A stretch of DNA of 64,000 nt from Elusimicrobiota bacterium (GTDB lineage: Bacteria; Elusimicrobiota; Elusimicrobia; UBA1565; UBA9628), in assembly GCA_023213235.1 (NCBI GenBank), contig CP096137.1:2652908-2716907 (forward strand), in the 5' to 3' direction. Position numbers and translations under genes: made by a program. The notes below the pieces were generated by a model. That model was not told the DNA's origin. It saw only the letters and a list, made by a program, of their open reading frames with translations, and did not search any database. This document shows positions 9,146 through 18,033 of the stretch, piece by piece; the stretch's first letter is position 1; each line of letters starts with the position of its first letter.

Positions 9146-10144
9146 ATGCGAAAACGCGCGACGATCGGCGTCGACATCGGAGGCACCAAGATCCTGGGCG
9201 CCCTCTACGACGACAAGTTCCGCGTGCTCGACGAGATCAAGCTGAAAACCCGCCCCGAGAAGGGCGAAAAACGGTTCACAAAATCGCTCGCCGAGGTCGT
9301 CGGGCGCCTGACCGCCGCCGCGGAGAAGCGCGGGCGCGTGGTCGCCGCCGTGGGCGCGGGCTGCGCGTGCAGCCTCGAGCCGAAGACGGGACGCATCAAG
9401 CGCTTCCTCAATATGCCCGACCTCGACGGCTACGAGCTCGGCAAGCGCCTGACGAAGCTCTCCGGCGCGCCCGCCCTCGTCGGCAACGACGTCCAGCTGG
9501 GGCTGTACGGCGAGCAGCGGCTCGGCGCGGCCCGGGGCTACAAGCACGTCATCGGCGTCTTCATCGGCACCGGCGTCGGCGGAGCCGTCATCATCGACGG
9601 CAAGCTTCACGTCGGCGCGACGGGCGACGCCGGCGAGATCGGCCACTACCTGATCTCCCCGATGGGCCCGCTCGCCGGCTCCGAGCGGCAGGGCGTCCTC
9701 GACGACTGGATCAGCCGCACGGCGATCGCCGGAGAGGCCGCCTCGTTCGCCGCGAAGCAGTGGGCGCCCGCCTTGTTCAAGCTCGCCGGGACCGACGCCG
9801 GGCGCATCCGCAGCGGCACGCTCGCCCAGTCGATCGATGGCGGCGACAAGCAGATCGAGGCGATGATCCGCTGCCGCGCGCGCACCGCGGGCATCGCCCT
9901 GTCGAACCTCGTCGACTTCCTGAATCCGGAGCTCGTCGTGCTCGGCGGCGGCATGGTCGAGGCGATGCCGGCGCTGTTCCTGAAGGAGATCGGCGAGGGC
10001 ATCCGCCGCCACACGGTCAAGAGCGTGCGCGAGGCGGTGAAGATCGTCCCCGCCTCGCTCAAGGGACACGCGACGGCCGCGGGCGCCGCCCACATGGCGT
10101 GGGAACATTTTCTTTCTCATGCCTCCATGGGAACCAAGGACTGA
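9146..10144 (+). CDS. ROK-family sugar kinase (glucokinase-like)
   Basis: 332-residue ATP-dependent sugar kinase of the ROK family. It shows the phosphate loop IGVDIGGTKI at residues 6-15, the ALVGNDVQLGL substrate segment, GVFIGTGVGGAVI, and GDAGEIGHYL with the sugar-binding Glu-His. The Cys-rich zinc motif (CxCGxxGC) normally following GEIGH is absent; the segment reads GPLAGSERQGVLDDW. Lying near the glycogen/trehalose genes, glucose phosphorylation is a reasonable role, but substrate is inferred. Confidence 0.85.
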   Translation: MRKRATIGVDIGGTKILGALYDDKFRVLDEIKLKTRPEKGEKRFTKSLAEVVGRLTAAAEKRGRVVAAVGAGCACSLEPKTGRIKRFLNMPDLDGYELGKRLTKLSGAPALVGNDVQLGLYGEQRLGAARGYKHVIGVFIGTGVGGAVIIDGKLHVGATGDAGEIGHYLISPMGPLAGSERQGVLDDWISRTAIAGEAASFAAKQWAPALFKLAGTDAGRIRSGTLAQSIDGGDKQIEAMIRCRARTAGIALSNLVDFLNPELVVLGGGMVEAMPALFLKEIGEGIRRHTVKSVREAVKIVPASLKGHATAAGAAHMAWEHFLSHASMGTKD

Positions 10145-10150
10145 CGCGGC

Positions 10151-10174
10151 TATCCTGTGAGGACCACAGGAGGA
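10151..10174 (+). promoter_or_regulatory. -10 box and ribosome site for the hemerythrin gene
   Basis: TATCCT at 10151-10156 and a strong Shine-Dalgarno AGGAGGA at 10168-10174, seven bases from the ATG. In contrast to many neighbours this gene has a classical short leader. Confidence 0.55.
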
Positions 10175-10180
10175 CATTTT

Positions 10181-10768
10181 ATGCTGCGCACGAAGACGAG
10201 AACCGGGACCGACGCCATTTCGATGCTGAAGAAGGACCACGTCAAGGTCAAGGGGCTCTTCGATCGATTCGAGGACGCCGAGGAGACCTCGGAGAAGAAG
10301 AGCATCGCCGAGGAGGCCTGCGCCGAGCTCAAGGTGCACGCGGCGATCGAGGAGGAGATGTTCTACCCCGCCCTGCGCCAGAAGATGGAGGACGAGGACG
10401 GCCTGCTCGACGAGGCCGACGAGGAGCACCACGAGGCGAAGATCCTCGTGGCCGAGCTCGGCCTCATGAGCGGCGACGAGGAGAATTTCGACGCCAAGTT
10501 CACGGTCCTGGCCGAGAACATCCGCCATCACATCAAGGAGGAGGAGGGCGAGCTCTTTCCCCAGGCGAAGAAGACCGAGATCGACTTCGACGCGCTCGGC
10601 GAGCAGATGATGGCCCGCAAGAAGGAGCTCATGGCCGGCGGCGTGCCCGAGGGCCCCGAGTCCGAGATGGTCTCGAAGTACGGCCTCATGAAGGAGAGCC
10701 CGTCGCGCAAGGCACAGAAGACCTTCGAGGTCCCCGTCGCGGAGAAGCGCCGTGCGCGCAAGCATTAA
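10181..10768 (+). CDS. Hemerythrin HHE domain protein
   Basis: 195-residue cytoplasmic protein with a four-helix hemerythrin-like core that binds a non-haem di-iron centre or senses oxygen. Candidate ligands occur in LKKDHVKVKGLFDRFE, HAAIEEEMFYPAL, EEHHEAKI and IRHHIKEEEGELFPQ. The last ~60 residues are a Lys/Arg-rich tail. The ATG at 10181 is chosen for its Shine-Dalgarno. The likely role is oxygen or nitrosative stress handling, inferred from the family. Confidence 0.88.
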   Translation: MLRTKTRTGTDAISMLKKDHVKVKGLFDRFEDAEETSEKKSIAEEACAELKVHAAIEEEMFYPALRQKMEDEDGLLDEADEEHHEAKILVAELGLMSGDEENFDAKFTVLAENIRHHIKEEEGELFPQAKKTEIDFDALGEQMMARKKELMAGGVPEGPESEMVSKYGLMKESPSRKAQKTFEVPVAEKRRARKH

Positions 10769-10790
10769 AGCTCACCGAGAGGCGGGAAAA

Positions 10791-10825
10791 CCGTCACGGG
10801 CCGTCCATGGCCCAGCCCGTGACGG
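10791..10825 (+). terminator. Hairpin after the hemerythrin gene
   Basis: Perfect 11-bp stem (10791-10801 with 10815-10825) with a 13-base loop, 22 bases past the hemerythrin stop. There is no T-run, so it may end transcription weakly or act as a barrier before the next promoter. Confidence 0.45.
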
Positions 10826-10831
10826 CGCGCC

Positions 10832-10837
10832 TATAAT
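10832..10837 (+). promoter_or_regulatory. -10 box TATAAT for the CBS gene
   Basis: Consensus TATAAT, seven bases before the ATG at 10845. Predicts a leaderless message. Confidence 0.6.
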
Positions 10838-10844
10838 GACCTCG

Positions 10845-11315
10845 ATGAAGATCAAGGAGCTCATGACGAAGGACGTGGAGTGCCTCGACCCGGGCGCCTC
10901 CCTGAAGCAGGCCGCCCAGTTGATGAGCGACGCCGACGTCGGCGGCCTGCCCATCGTCGACCCGTCGGGCCGCGTCGTCGGCGTGCTGACCGACCGCGAC
11001 ATCGTCGTGCGCACGGTGGCCGCCGGCCTCAATCCCGCGGACTCGGTCGTCGCCGACGCGATGACGCCAGAGGTCGTTCACTGCCACTCCGAGGACGACG
11101 TCGAAGACGCCGCCGAGCTCATGGCGGCCCACCAGATCCGCCGCGTCGTCGTGACCGACGACGCGGGCGCGCTGGCGGGAATCGTGGCGCTGGCGGACCT
11201 CTCGCGCAAGGCCTCCGACGAGGCGGCCGACGTGCTCGAGGAGGTCTCGCGGCCGCCGGAAAGCGCCGCCGAAATCCGCGCCGAGGCGGAGACCGCCCTC
11301 GAGCTCGAGCCCTGA
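10845..11315 (+). CDS. Tandem CBS-domain protein
   Basis: 156-residue protein made of two CBS domains (about 1-60 and 68-125; MTKDVECLDP and MTPEVVHCHS start the repeats, GVLTDRDIVVR and GIVALADLSRKA end them). Such pairs bind adenine nucleotides and act as energy or ligand sensors. I chose the ATG at 10845 because MKIKELM is the canonical start and the TATAAT box overlaps an earlier in-frame ATG (10836). The target is unknown. It is followed closely by glgX. Confidence 0.85.
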   Translation: MKIKELMTKDVECLDPGASLKQAAQLMSDADVGGLPIVDPSGRVVGVLTDRDIVVRTVAAGLNPADSVVADAMTPEVVHCHSEDDVEDAAELMAAHQIRRVVVTDDAGALAGIVALADLSRKASDEAADVLEEVSRPPESAAEIRAEAETALELEP

Positions 11316-11317
11316 AC

Positions 11318-13447
11318 GTGGCCAAAGCGACGGCCCCCGGCCGCCCATACCCTCTCGGCGCGTCGTTCGACGGCGCCGGCGTCAACTTCGCGCTGTTCTC
11401 GCGCGGGGCGGAACGCGTCGAGGTGTGCCTTTTCGACGCCCCGGGCGACGCGAAGGAATCCTCCTGCTTTCCTCTCACCGAGCGCACCGACGAGGTCTGG
11501 CACGGCTACCGGCGCGGCCTCAAGCCCGGCCAGCTCTACGGCTACCGAGTCCACGGCCCCCACGAGCCGGCGGCGGGCGCGCGCTTCAATCCGAGCAAGC
11601 TCCTGCTCGATCCCTACGCGAAGGCGATCGGCCGCGAGCTGGCTTGGGACGACTCGCTGTTCGGCTACCGCGTCGGAGACCCGGCCGCCGACCTCTCGCT
11701 CGACCCGCGCGACTCGGCCGCGGCCGCGCCGCTCGCGGCCGTGACCGACGACTCCTTCGATTGGGGCGGCGACGCTCCGCCGCGCGTGCCCTGGCACCGC
11801 ACCGTGATCTACGAGGCGCACTTGAAGGGGCTGACCAAGCTGCATCCGGCCGTCCCCGAGAAGCTGCGGGGCACGTACGCCGGCGCCGCGCACTCCGCCG
11901 TCGTCGAGCACCTGCGCTCTCTCGGCGTGACCGCGCTCGAGCTTCTGCCGGTGCAGCACTTCCTGCGCGACCGCCATCTCGCCGAGAAGGGGCTCACCAA
12001 CTACTGGGGCTACAACACGCTCGGGTACTTGGCGCCGGAGGCGGCCTACGCGAGCGTTCCCGGAGACGCCGTGCGCGAGTTCAAGGGCATGGTCAAGGCT
12101 CTGCACGCCGCGGGGATCGAGGTCATCCTCGACGTCGTCTACAATCACACCGCGGAAGGCAGCCAGCTCGGCCCGACCCTCTCGCTGCGAGGCATCGACA
12201 ATCAGGCTTACTACCGCCTCGCCAAGGACGCGCGCTACTACGAGGACTTCTCCGGCTGCGGCAACTCGCTGAACATGCGCGAGCCGCGCGTGCTGCAGTT
12301 CATCATGGACAGCCTGCGCTGGTGGACGACGGAGCTGCGCGTCGACGGCTTCCGCTTCGACCTCGCGGCGACGCTCGCGCGCGAGCTCTACGACGTCGAC
12401 CACCTGAGCGCGTTCTTCGACATCGTCCATCAAGACCCCGTGCTCTCGCGCGTGAAGCTCATCGCCGAGCCCTGGGATCTCGGCGCCGGCGGCTATCAGG
12501 TCGGAAACTTCCCCGTCGGCTGGGCCGAGTGGAACGGGCGTTACCGCGACGCGGTGCGGGCGGCCTGGTGCGGGCGCAACCCGAGCCGGGCGGAGTTCGC
12601 CACGCGCCTGGCCGGCAGCAGCGACCTCTACGGCCGCAGCGGCCGCAAGCCCTACGCGAGCGTGAACTTCATCACGTGCCACGACGGCTTCACGCTCGCC
12701 GACCTCGTCGCCTACCACTCCAAGCGCAACGACGCCAACGGCGAGGGCAACCGCGACGGCACCGACGACAATCTCAGCTGGAACTGCGGCGCCGAGGGCC
12801 CGACGCAGGACGCCGCGGTCCTCGCCCTGCGCGAGCGGCAGAAGCGCAGCCTGCTCGCGACCCTGCTGTTGTCGCAGGGCGTGCCGATGATACGCGGCGG
12901 CGACGAGCTGTCGGGCACGCAGAACGGAAACAACAACGCCTACTGCCAGGACAACGAGCTGAGCTGGCTGCATTGGGACCTCGATGCGGCGGGCGGCCGC
13001 TTCCTCGCGTTCGCGCGCCGCCTGACGGCCCTGCGCGCCGCGCAGCCCGTCCTGCGCCGGCGGGACTTCTTCGCGGGGCGCGGCCTGCACGGCGTCAAAG
13101 ACGTGCTCTGGTTCGGCCCCTCCGGCGAGGAGCTCGACGAGGCGGCGTGGAACGACGCGTCCGGCCGGGGTCTCGGCGTGCGGCTGGCCAAGGAAGGCAT
13201 CGACGAGGTCGACGACGAGGGCGTCCTCGCCACCGGCGACACTTTGCTCATCCTCATCAACGTCTCGCCCGAGCCCGTCGAGTTCGCGCGGCGCCCGGCC
13301 GCCGTGCCGGGCGAGTGGGAACTGCTCCTCGACACGGCGCGCGAGGAGGCGGGTCCGGAGCGCGCCCCGGCGGACGCGCCGTACCGCCTCGAGCCGCGCT
13401 GCGTGGCCGTCTTCCGGCTCGTCGAGTCCGTGGAGGCCGCGTCTTGA
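11318..13447 (+). CDS. glgX: Glycogen debranching enzyme, GlgX/TreX type
   Basis: 709-residue GH13 isoamylase that hydrolyses alpha-1,6 branches of glycogen. An N-terminal CBM48 domain (PYPLGASFDGAGVNFALFS) leads into a TIM barrel with VILDVVYNHTAEG, the nucleophile region VDGFRFDLA, acid/base AEPWD and FITCHDGF. The start is a GTG three bases after the CBS stop. The stop overlaps the putative TTG start of treY (TTGA). It supplies linear maltodextrin to the next two enzymes. Confidence 0.93.
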   Translation: MAKATAPGRPYPLGASFDGAGVNFALFSRGAERVEVCLFDAPGDAKESSCFPLTERTDEVWHGYRRGLKPGQLYGYRVHGPHEPAAGARFNPSKLLLDPYAKAIGRELAWDDSLFGYRVGDPAADLSLDPRDSAAAAPLAAVTDDSFDWGGDAPPRVPWHRTVIYEAHLKGLTKLHPAVPEKLRGTYAGAAHSAVVEHLRSLGVTALELLPVQHFLRDRHLAEKGLTNYWGYNTLGYLAPEAAYASVPGDAVREFKGMVKALHAAGIEVILDVVYNHTAEGSQLGPTLSLRGIDNQAYYRLAKDARYYEDFSGCGNSLNMREPRVLQFIMDSLRWWTTELRVDGFRFDLAATLARELYDVDHLSAFFDIVHQDPVLSRVKLIAEPWDLGAGGYQVGNFPVGWAEWNGRYRDAVRAAWCGRNPSRAEFATRLAGSSDLYGRSGRKPYASVNFITCHDGFTLADLVAYHSKRNDANGEGNRDGTDDNLSWNCGAEGPTQDAAVLALRERQKRSLLATLLLSQGVPMIRGGDELSGTQNGNNNAYCQDNELSWLHWDLDAAGGRFLAFARRLTALRAAQPVLRRRDFFAGRGLHGVKDVLWFGPSGEELDEAAWNDASGRGLGVRLAKEGIDEVDDEGVLATGDTLLILINVSPEPVEFARRPAAVPGEWELLLDTAREEAGPERAPADAPYRLEPRCVAVFRLVESVEAAS

Positions 13448-16181
13448 GCCGCCTCGCCGCCGCCCAGGAGCCCCGCCGCGCCTCGCGCGCGGACGCCGCG
13501 GCGGGGTGGATGCCGACGTCCACGTACCGGCTCCAGCTGTCGGCCGGGTTCGGCTTCCGCCGCGCCGGCGAGCTCGCGGGCTACCTGAGCGAGCTCGGCC
13601 TGGGCGCGGCGTATTTCTCCCCTACTTCCGCGCCTCGCCCGGCGGCAACCCGTACGCGGTCGCCGATCCCGGCCTCCTCAGCCCCGAACTCGGCGGCGAG
13701 GCGGAGTTCGACCGCATGTGCGCGCGGCTGGCCGCCGCGGGCCTGGGCCACGTCGCCGACATCGTCCCCAACCACATGGGCGTGACGGACAACCCGTACT
13801 GGTGGGACGTGCTCGAGCGCGGCCCCGCCTCGCGCTTCGCGTCGTGGTTCGACGTCGATTGGGCGCCGGCCAAGCCCGAGCTCGCGGGCAAGGTCCTGTT
13901 GCCCGTGCTCGAGGGCCATTTCGGCGAGGTGCTCGAGGCGGGCCTCATCCGCCTCGGCTTCGGGGCCGGACGCTTCCACGTCTCCTACCGCGACCGCCGC
14001 TTCCCCGTCGCGCCGGAGTCCCTGCCGTGGCTGTTCTCTCGCGCGAAGTGCGACGGCCTTCCCGCGGGGCGCCTGGCCTCCCGCTGCCTCGAGGCGTTCG
14101 AGGGGCGGCCCGGGCGCCCCGAATCGTTCGACGCGCTCGAGGGATTGCTCGAGCGCCAGCATTACCGCCTCTGCCACTGGCGCGCGGCCTCCGACGAGAT
14201 CAACTACCGCCGCTTCTTCAACTTCAACGACCTCGCGGCCGTGCGCGCCGAGGACCCCGGCGTCTTCGAGACCGGACACCGCCTGCTCTTCAAGCTGCTC
14301 GAGGAGGGCAAGGTCCAGGGAGTGCGCGTCGACCATCCCGACGGCCTCTACGACCCTCCCGCCTACTTCGCGCGCCTGCAGGACGCCTGGGCGCGCGCGC
14401 GTCCCGGCGAGGGCCCTCTGTTCGTCGCCGTCGAGAAGATCCTCGACCGCAAGGAGGCGCTGCACGAGGACTGGCGCGTCTCGGGCACGGTCGGCTACGA
14501 CTTCATGAACGCGCTGAGCGGCATCTACGTCGACCGCGGGGCGGCCGGCGCGATGTCGGCGGCCTACGAGGGGTTCATCGGGCGCGGCAAGGACGTCGCC
14601 GAGCTCTCCTACCGCGCCAAGCGGCTGTTCCTCGCGACCTACCTCGCCGGCGAGATCGAGTCGCTCGGCCACCGGCTCGACGCGCTGTCCGAGACGAGCC
14701 GGCGCTGGCGCGACCTGACGCGCCGCAGCCTCACGGCCGCCGTGCGCGAGACGATCGCGTGCTTCCCCGTCTACCGCACCTACGTCTCGCCGCGCGGACG
14801 CGCGCCGTCGGAGGCCGACCGCCGCTACATCGAAGTCGCGATCGCGAAGGCGCGCCGGGCGGCGCCCGAGCTGGGGCACGGCGTCTTCGATTTCCTGGAG
14901 GCCGTCCTGCTTCTCAAAGTCGAATCCGGCGAGCCGCCCGCCCGTCGCCGCGCGTGGCGGGACTTCGTGCTGCGCTTCCAGCAGCTGACCGCGCCCGTCA
15001 TGGCCAAGGGCATCGAGGACACGGTGTTCTACATCGACCACCGCCTCGTCTCGCTCAACGAGGTCGGCGCTTCCCCGGGGCGCTTCGGCGAGTCCGCGTC
15101 GGAGTTCCACCGCCTCAACGCGTCCCGCGCCGAGCGCTGGCCCGGCTCGCTCGCGGCCGCGTCGACGCACGACACGAAGCGCAGCGAGGACGCGCGCCTG
15201 CGCCTTCACGCGCTCAGCGAGCTGCCCGCCGAGTGGCGCTCGGCGGCGTCGCGCTGGGCCATCCTCAACGAGCGGCACAAGACGATGCTCGACGGCGTCC
15301 TCGAGCCCGACCGCGACACGGAGTACTTCGTCTACCAGACCCTGCTCGCCGCGTGGCCCGACCGCGATTCGGAGCTCGCGGCCTTCGCGGGGCGCGTCCG
15401 GGCCTACGTGCGCAAGTCGGTGCGCGAGGCCAAGCGCCGCACGGACTGGCTCAATCCCGACGGCGAGTACGAGGCCGCCGTCGACAAGTTCCTGGAGGGC
15501 GTCCTCGCGCGGGGCACCGGCAACGCCTTCCTCGCGGAGTTCGCGCCGTTCCAGCGCCGCGTCTCCGCGCTCGGCAAGCTGAACTCGCTGTCGGCCCTCG
15601 TCCTGCGGCTCGGCTCGCCGGGACCCGTCGACGTCTACCAGGGCGACGAGCTCTGGAACTACCGGCTCACCGATCCAGACAACCGCGCGCCCGTCGACTT
15701 CGACCGGCGCGCGCGCGCCCTGGGCGAGCTGAGCCGCCTGCTCGATTCGCCGCGGCCGCGCGCGGCCGTCGCCGCGCGGCTGCTCGCGCGCGCCGACGAC
15801 GGCCTGATCAAGCTGCACGTCCTGCGCGAGGGCCTGCTCCGACGCCGCCGCGATCCGGACCTCTTCCTTCGCGGCTCCTACGAGGGCCTCACCGCCGAGG
15901 GACCTCGCGCCGGCGAGGCCGCCGCCTTCGCGCGCGCCCGCGAAGGCCGCTGGCTCGTCGCCGCCGGGGCGCGCTTCTTCTCGCGGCGCGAGCCGGGCGC
16001 CGCCGCCTGGGACGGCACGCGGATCGCGCTGCCGAAGGCGTGCCGGGCGCGGACGTTCCGGGACGCCCTGACGCACCGGCGCGCCCGCGTCGAGGCCCGC
16101 GGCGGACGCCGCTTCCTGTCCGCCCCCGACCTGCTCGGCGTCCTGCCCGGCGCGCTGCTCCTGGGGACCGATGGCCACTGA
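13444..16181 (+). CDS. treY: Maltooligosyltrehalose synthase, frameshifted
   Basis: GH13 enzyme that converts the reducing-end alpha-1,4 bond of maltodextrin to the alpha,alpha-1,1 bond of trehalose. About 912 residues. Typical features: MPTSTYRLQLSAGFGF at the start, VADIVPNHMG, GVRVDHPDGLYDP, VAVEKIL and ASTHDTKRSED, and VDVYQGDELWNY. The frame breaks at C4 13619-13622: one added base restores AAYFSPYFRASPGG. The start is either the TTG at 13444, overlapping the glgX stop, or the ATG at 13510. It overlaps treZ by 11 bases. Confidence 0.93.
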
Positions 16182-18033
16182 AGCCCGCCTCCGCCGCCGC
16201 TTCCCCGTCGGCGCGGAATACGCGGCCGGCGCCGGCACGCACTTCCGCGTCTGGGCCCCCGCCCGCCGCCGCGCCGCCGTCCTCTTCGAATCCGGGCGCG
16301 CCGTCGAGCTCGAGCGCGAAGCCGGCGGGCACTTCTCGGGCCTCGTCGCGGACGCGGCGCCCGGGACGGACTATCGATTCCTTCTCGACGGCGAGGGACC
16401 CTTCCCGGATCCCGCCTCGCGCTTCCAACCCGAGGGCCCGCACGGCGCCTCGCGCATCGTCGACCCCGCCGCCTTCGCCTGGACGGACTCCGGCTGGAAG
16501 GGCGTCGCCCTCCCCGGGCAGGTGTTCTACGAGCTGCACGCGGGCACGTTCACGCGGGAAGGAACCTGGGAGGCGGCCGCCGCGCGCCTGGCCTCTCTCG
16601 CCGACCTCGGCGTCACCACGATCGAGGTCATGCCCGTCGCCGACTTTCCCGGCCGGTTCGGCTGGGGGTACGACGGCGTGGGCCTTTTCGCGCCGACGCG
16701 GCTGTACGGCGGCCCCGACGACTTCCGCGCCTTCGTGGATCGCGCGCACGCGGCCGGCCTCGGGGTGATCCTCGACGTCGTCTACAACCACCTCGGTCCG
16801 GACGGCAACTACCTGTCGAAGTTCTCCTCCTCCTACTTCGCGCGCGAGAAGACCGAGTGGGGCGACTCCCTGAACTTCGACGGTCCCGGCTCCTCGGGGG
16901 TGCGCGAGTACTTCGTCGCCAACGCCGCCTACTGGATTTCGGAATATCATCTCGACGGCCTGCGCCTCGACGCGACGCAGTCGATCAAGGACGACTCCCG
17001 GAGCACGTGGTCGCCGAACTCGCGCGCGCCGCGCGCCGCGGCCGGCGCGCGGAGCATCGTCATCACCGCGGAGAACGAGCGGCAGGACGCCCGTCTCGCG
17101 CGGCCCGCGTCGGAGGGTGGGTTCGGGCTCGACTCCGTCTGGAACGACGACTTCCACCACGCCGCGCGCGTCGCGCTGACCGGCCGGCGCGAGGCGTACT
17201 TCAGCGGCTATCTGGGCGCGCCCCAGGAGTTCGTCTCGGCGGCGGCGCGCGGCTTCCTGTTCCAGGGGCAGTACTACGAGTGGCAGAAAAAGCCGCGAGG
17301 CACGCCGTCGCTCGACCTGCCGCCCGCGGCCTTCGTCCACTATCTCGAGAATCACGACCAGGTCGCGAACAATCTGGACGGGCGGCGGCTGCACCTGCTC
17401 GCGCACGCGGGCCGGCACCGCGCGCTGACGGCGCTGCTGCTGCTCGGCCCGCAGACGCCGCTGCTGTTCCAGGGCCAGGAGTTCGGCTCGCCGCGTCCGT
17501 TCCAGTATTTCGCCGACCATTCCGGCGAACTCGGGGCCGCCGTCAGCCGCGGGCGCCGCGAGTACCTGACGCAGTTCCCCAGCTACGCGTCGCCGGAGTC
17601 CGCGGCCTTCGTCCCGGAGCCCGGAGACCCGGCGACTTTCGAGCGCTGCCGCCTCGACGCGGGCGACCTCGACCACGGCCGCGCTCCGCTGGCGCTGGCC
17701 CTTCACCGGGACCTTCTGCGCCTGCGCCGCGAGGACCCGGTGATCCGGGCCCAGCGCCGCCCCGCGGGCGCCGTGCTCGGACCCGAGGCCTTCGTCCTGC
17801 GCTTCCCGGGAGAGGGCGACGACGGCGACCGGCTGTTGCTCGTCAATCTCGGCCTCGAAGGGCCGGCCCCCGTCGAGCCGCTCCTCGCGCCGCCGGCCGG
17901 CGCCCGGTGGGAGACTCTGTGGACGAGCGAGGCCGTCGAGTACGGCGGGGCCGGCTTCTACCCCGTCGTCGACGCGGGCGTCCGCTGGCGCCTGCCCGCC
18001 GCGTCGGCCGTGCTCCTGAGGAGCGCCGCGTGA
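16171..18033 (+). CDS. treZ: Maltooligosyltrehalose trehalohydrolase
   Basis: 620-residue GH13 enzyme that releases trehalose from maltooligosyltrehalose. N-terminal CBM48-like domain (THFRVWAPARRR), then the barrel with FYELHAGTFTREG, VILDVVYNHLGPDGNY, LDGLRLDATQ, ITAENE and VHYLENHDQV. Around residues 276-290 the given frame reads an odd DDSRSTWSPNSRAPR, while a neighbouring frame reads the family-like EHVVAELARAAR. Two compensating indels between about 16995 and 17045 are likely. It overlaps the next gene as GTGA. Confidence 0.93.
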   Translation: MATEARLRRRFPVGAEYAAGAGTHFRVWAPARRRAAVLFESGRAVELEREAGGHFSGLVADAAPGTDYRFLLDGEGPFPDPASRFQPEGPHGASRIVDPAAFAWTDSGWKGVALPGQVFYELHAGTFTREGTWEAAAARLASLADLGVTTIEVMPVADFPGRFGWGYDGVGLFAPTRLYGGPDDFRAFVDRAHAAGLGVILDVVYNHLGPDGNYLSKFSSSYFAREKTEWGDSLNFDGPGSSGVREYFVANAAYWISEYHLDGLRLDATQSIKDDSRSTWSPNSRAPRAAAGARSIVITAENERQDARLARPASEGGFGLDSVWNDDFHHAARVALTGRREAYFSGYLGAPQEFVSAAARGFLFQGQYYEWQKKPRGTPSLDLPPAAFVHYLENHDQVANNLDGRRLHLLAHAGRHRALTALLLLGPQTPLLFQGQEFGSPRPFQYFADHSGELGAAVSRGRREYLTQFPSYASPESAAFVPEPGDPATFERCRLDAGDLDHGRAPLALALHRDLLRLRREDPVIRAQRRPAGAVLGPEAFVLRFPGEGDDGDRLLLVNLGLEGPAPVEPLLAPPAGARWETLWTSEAVEYGGAGFYPVVDAGVRWRLPAASAVLLRSAA

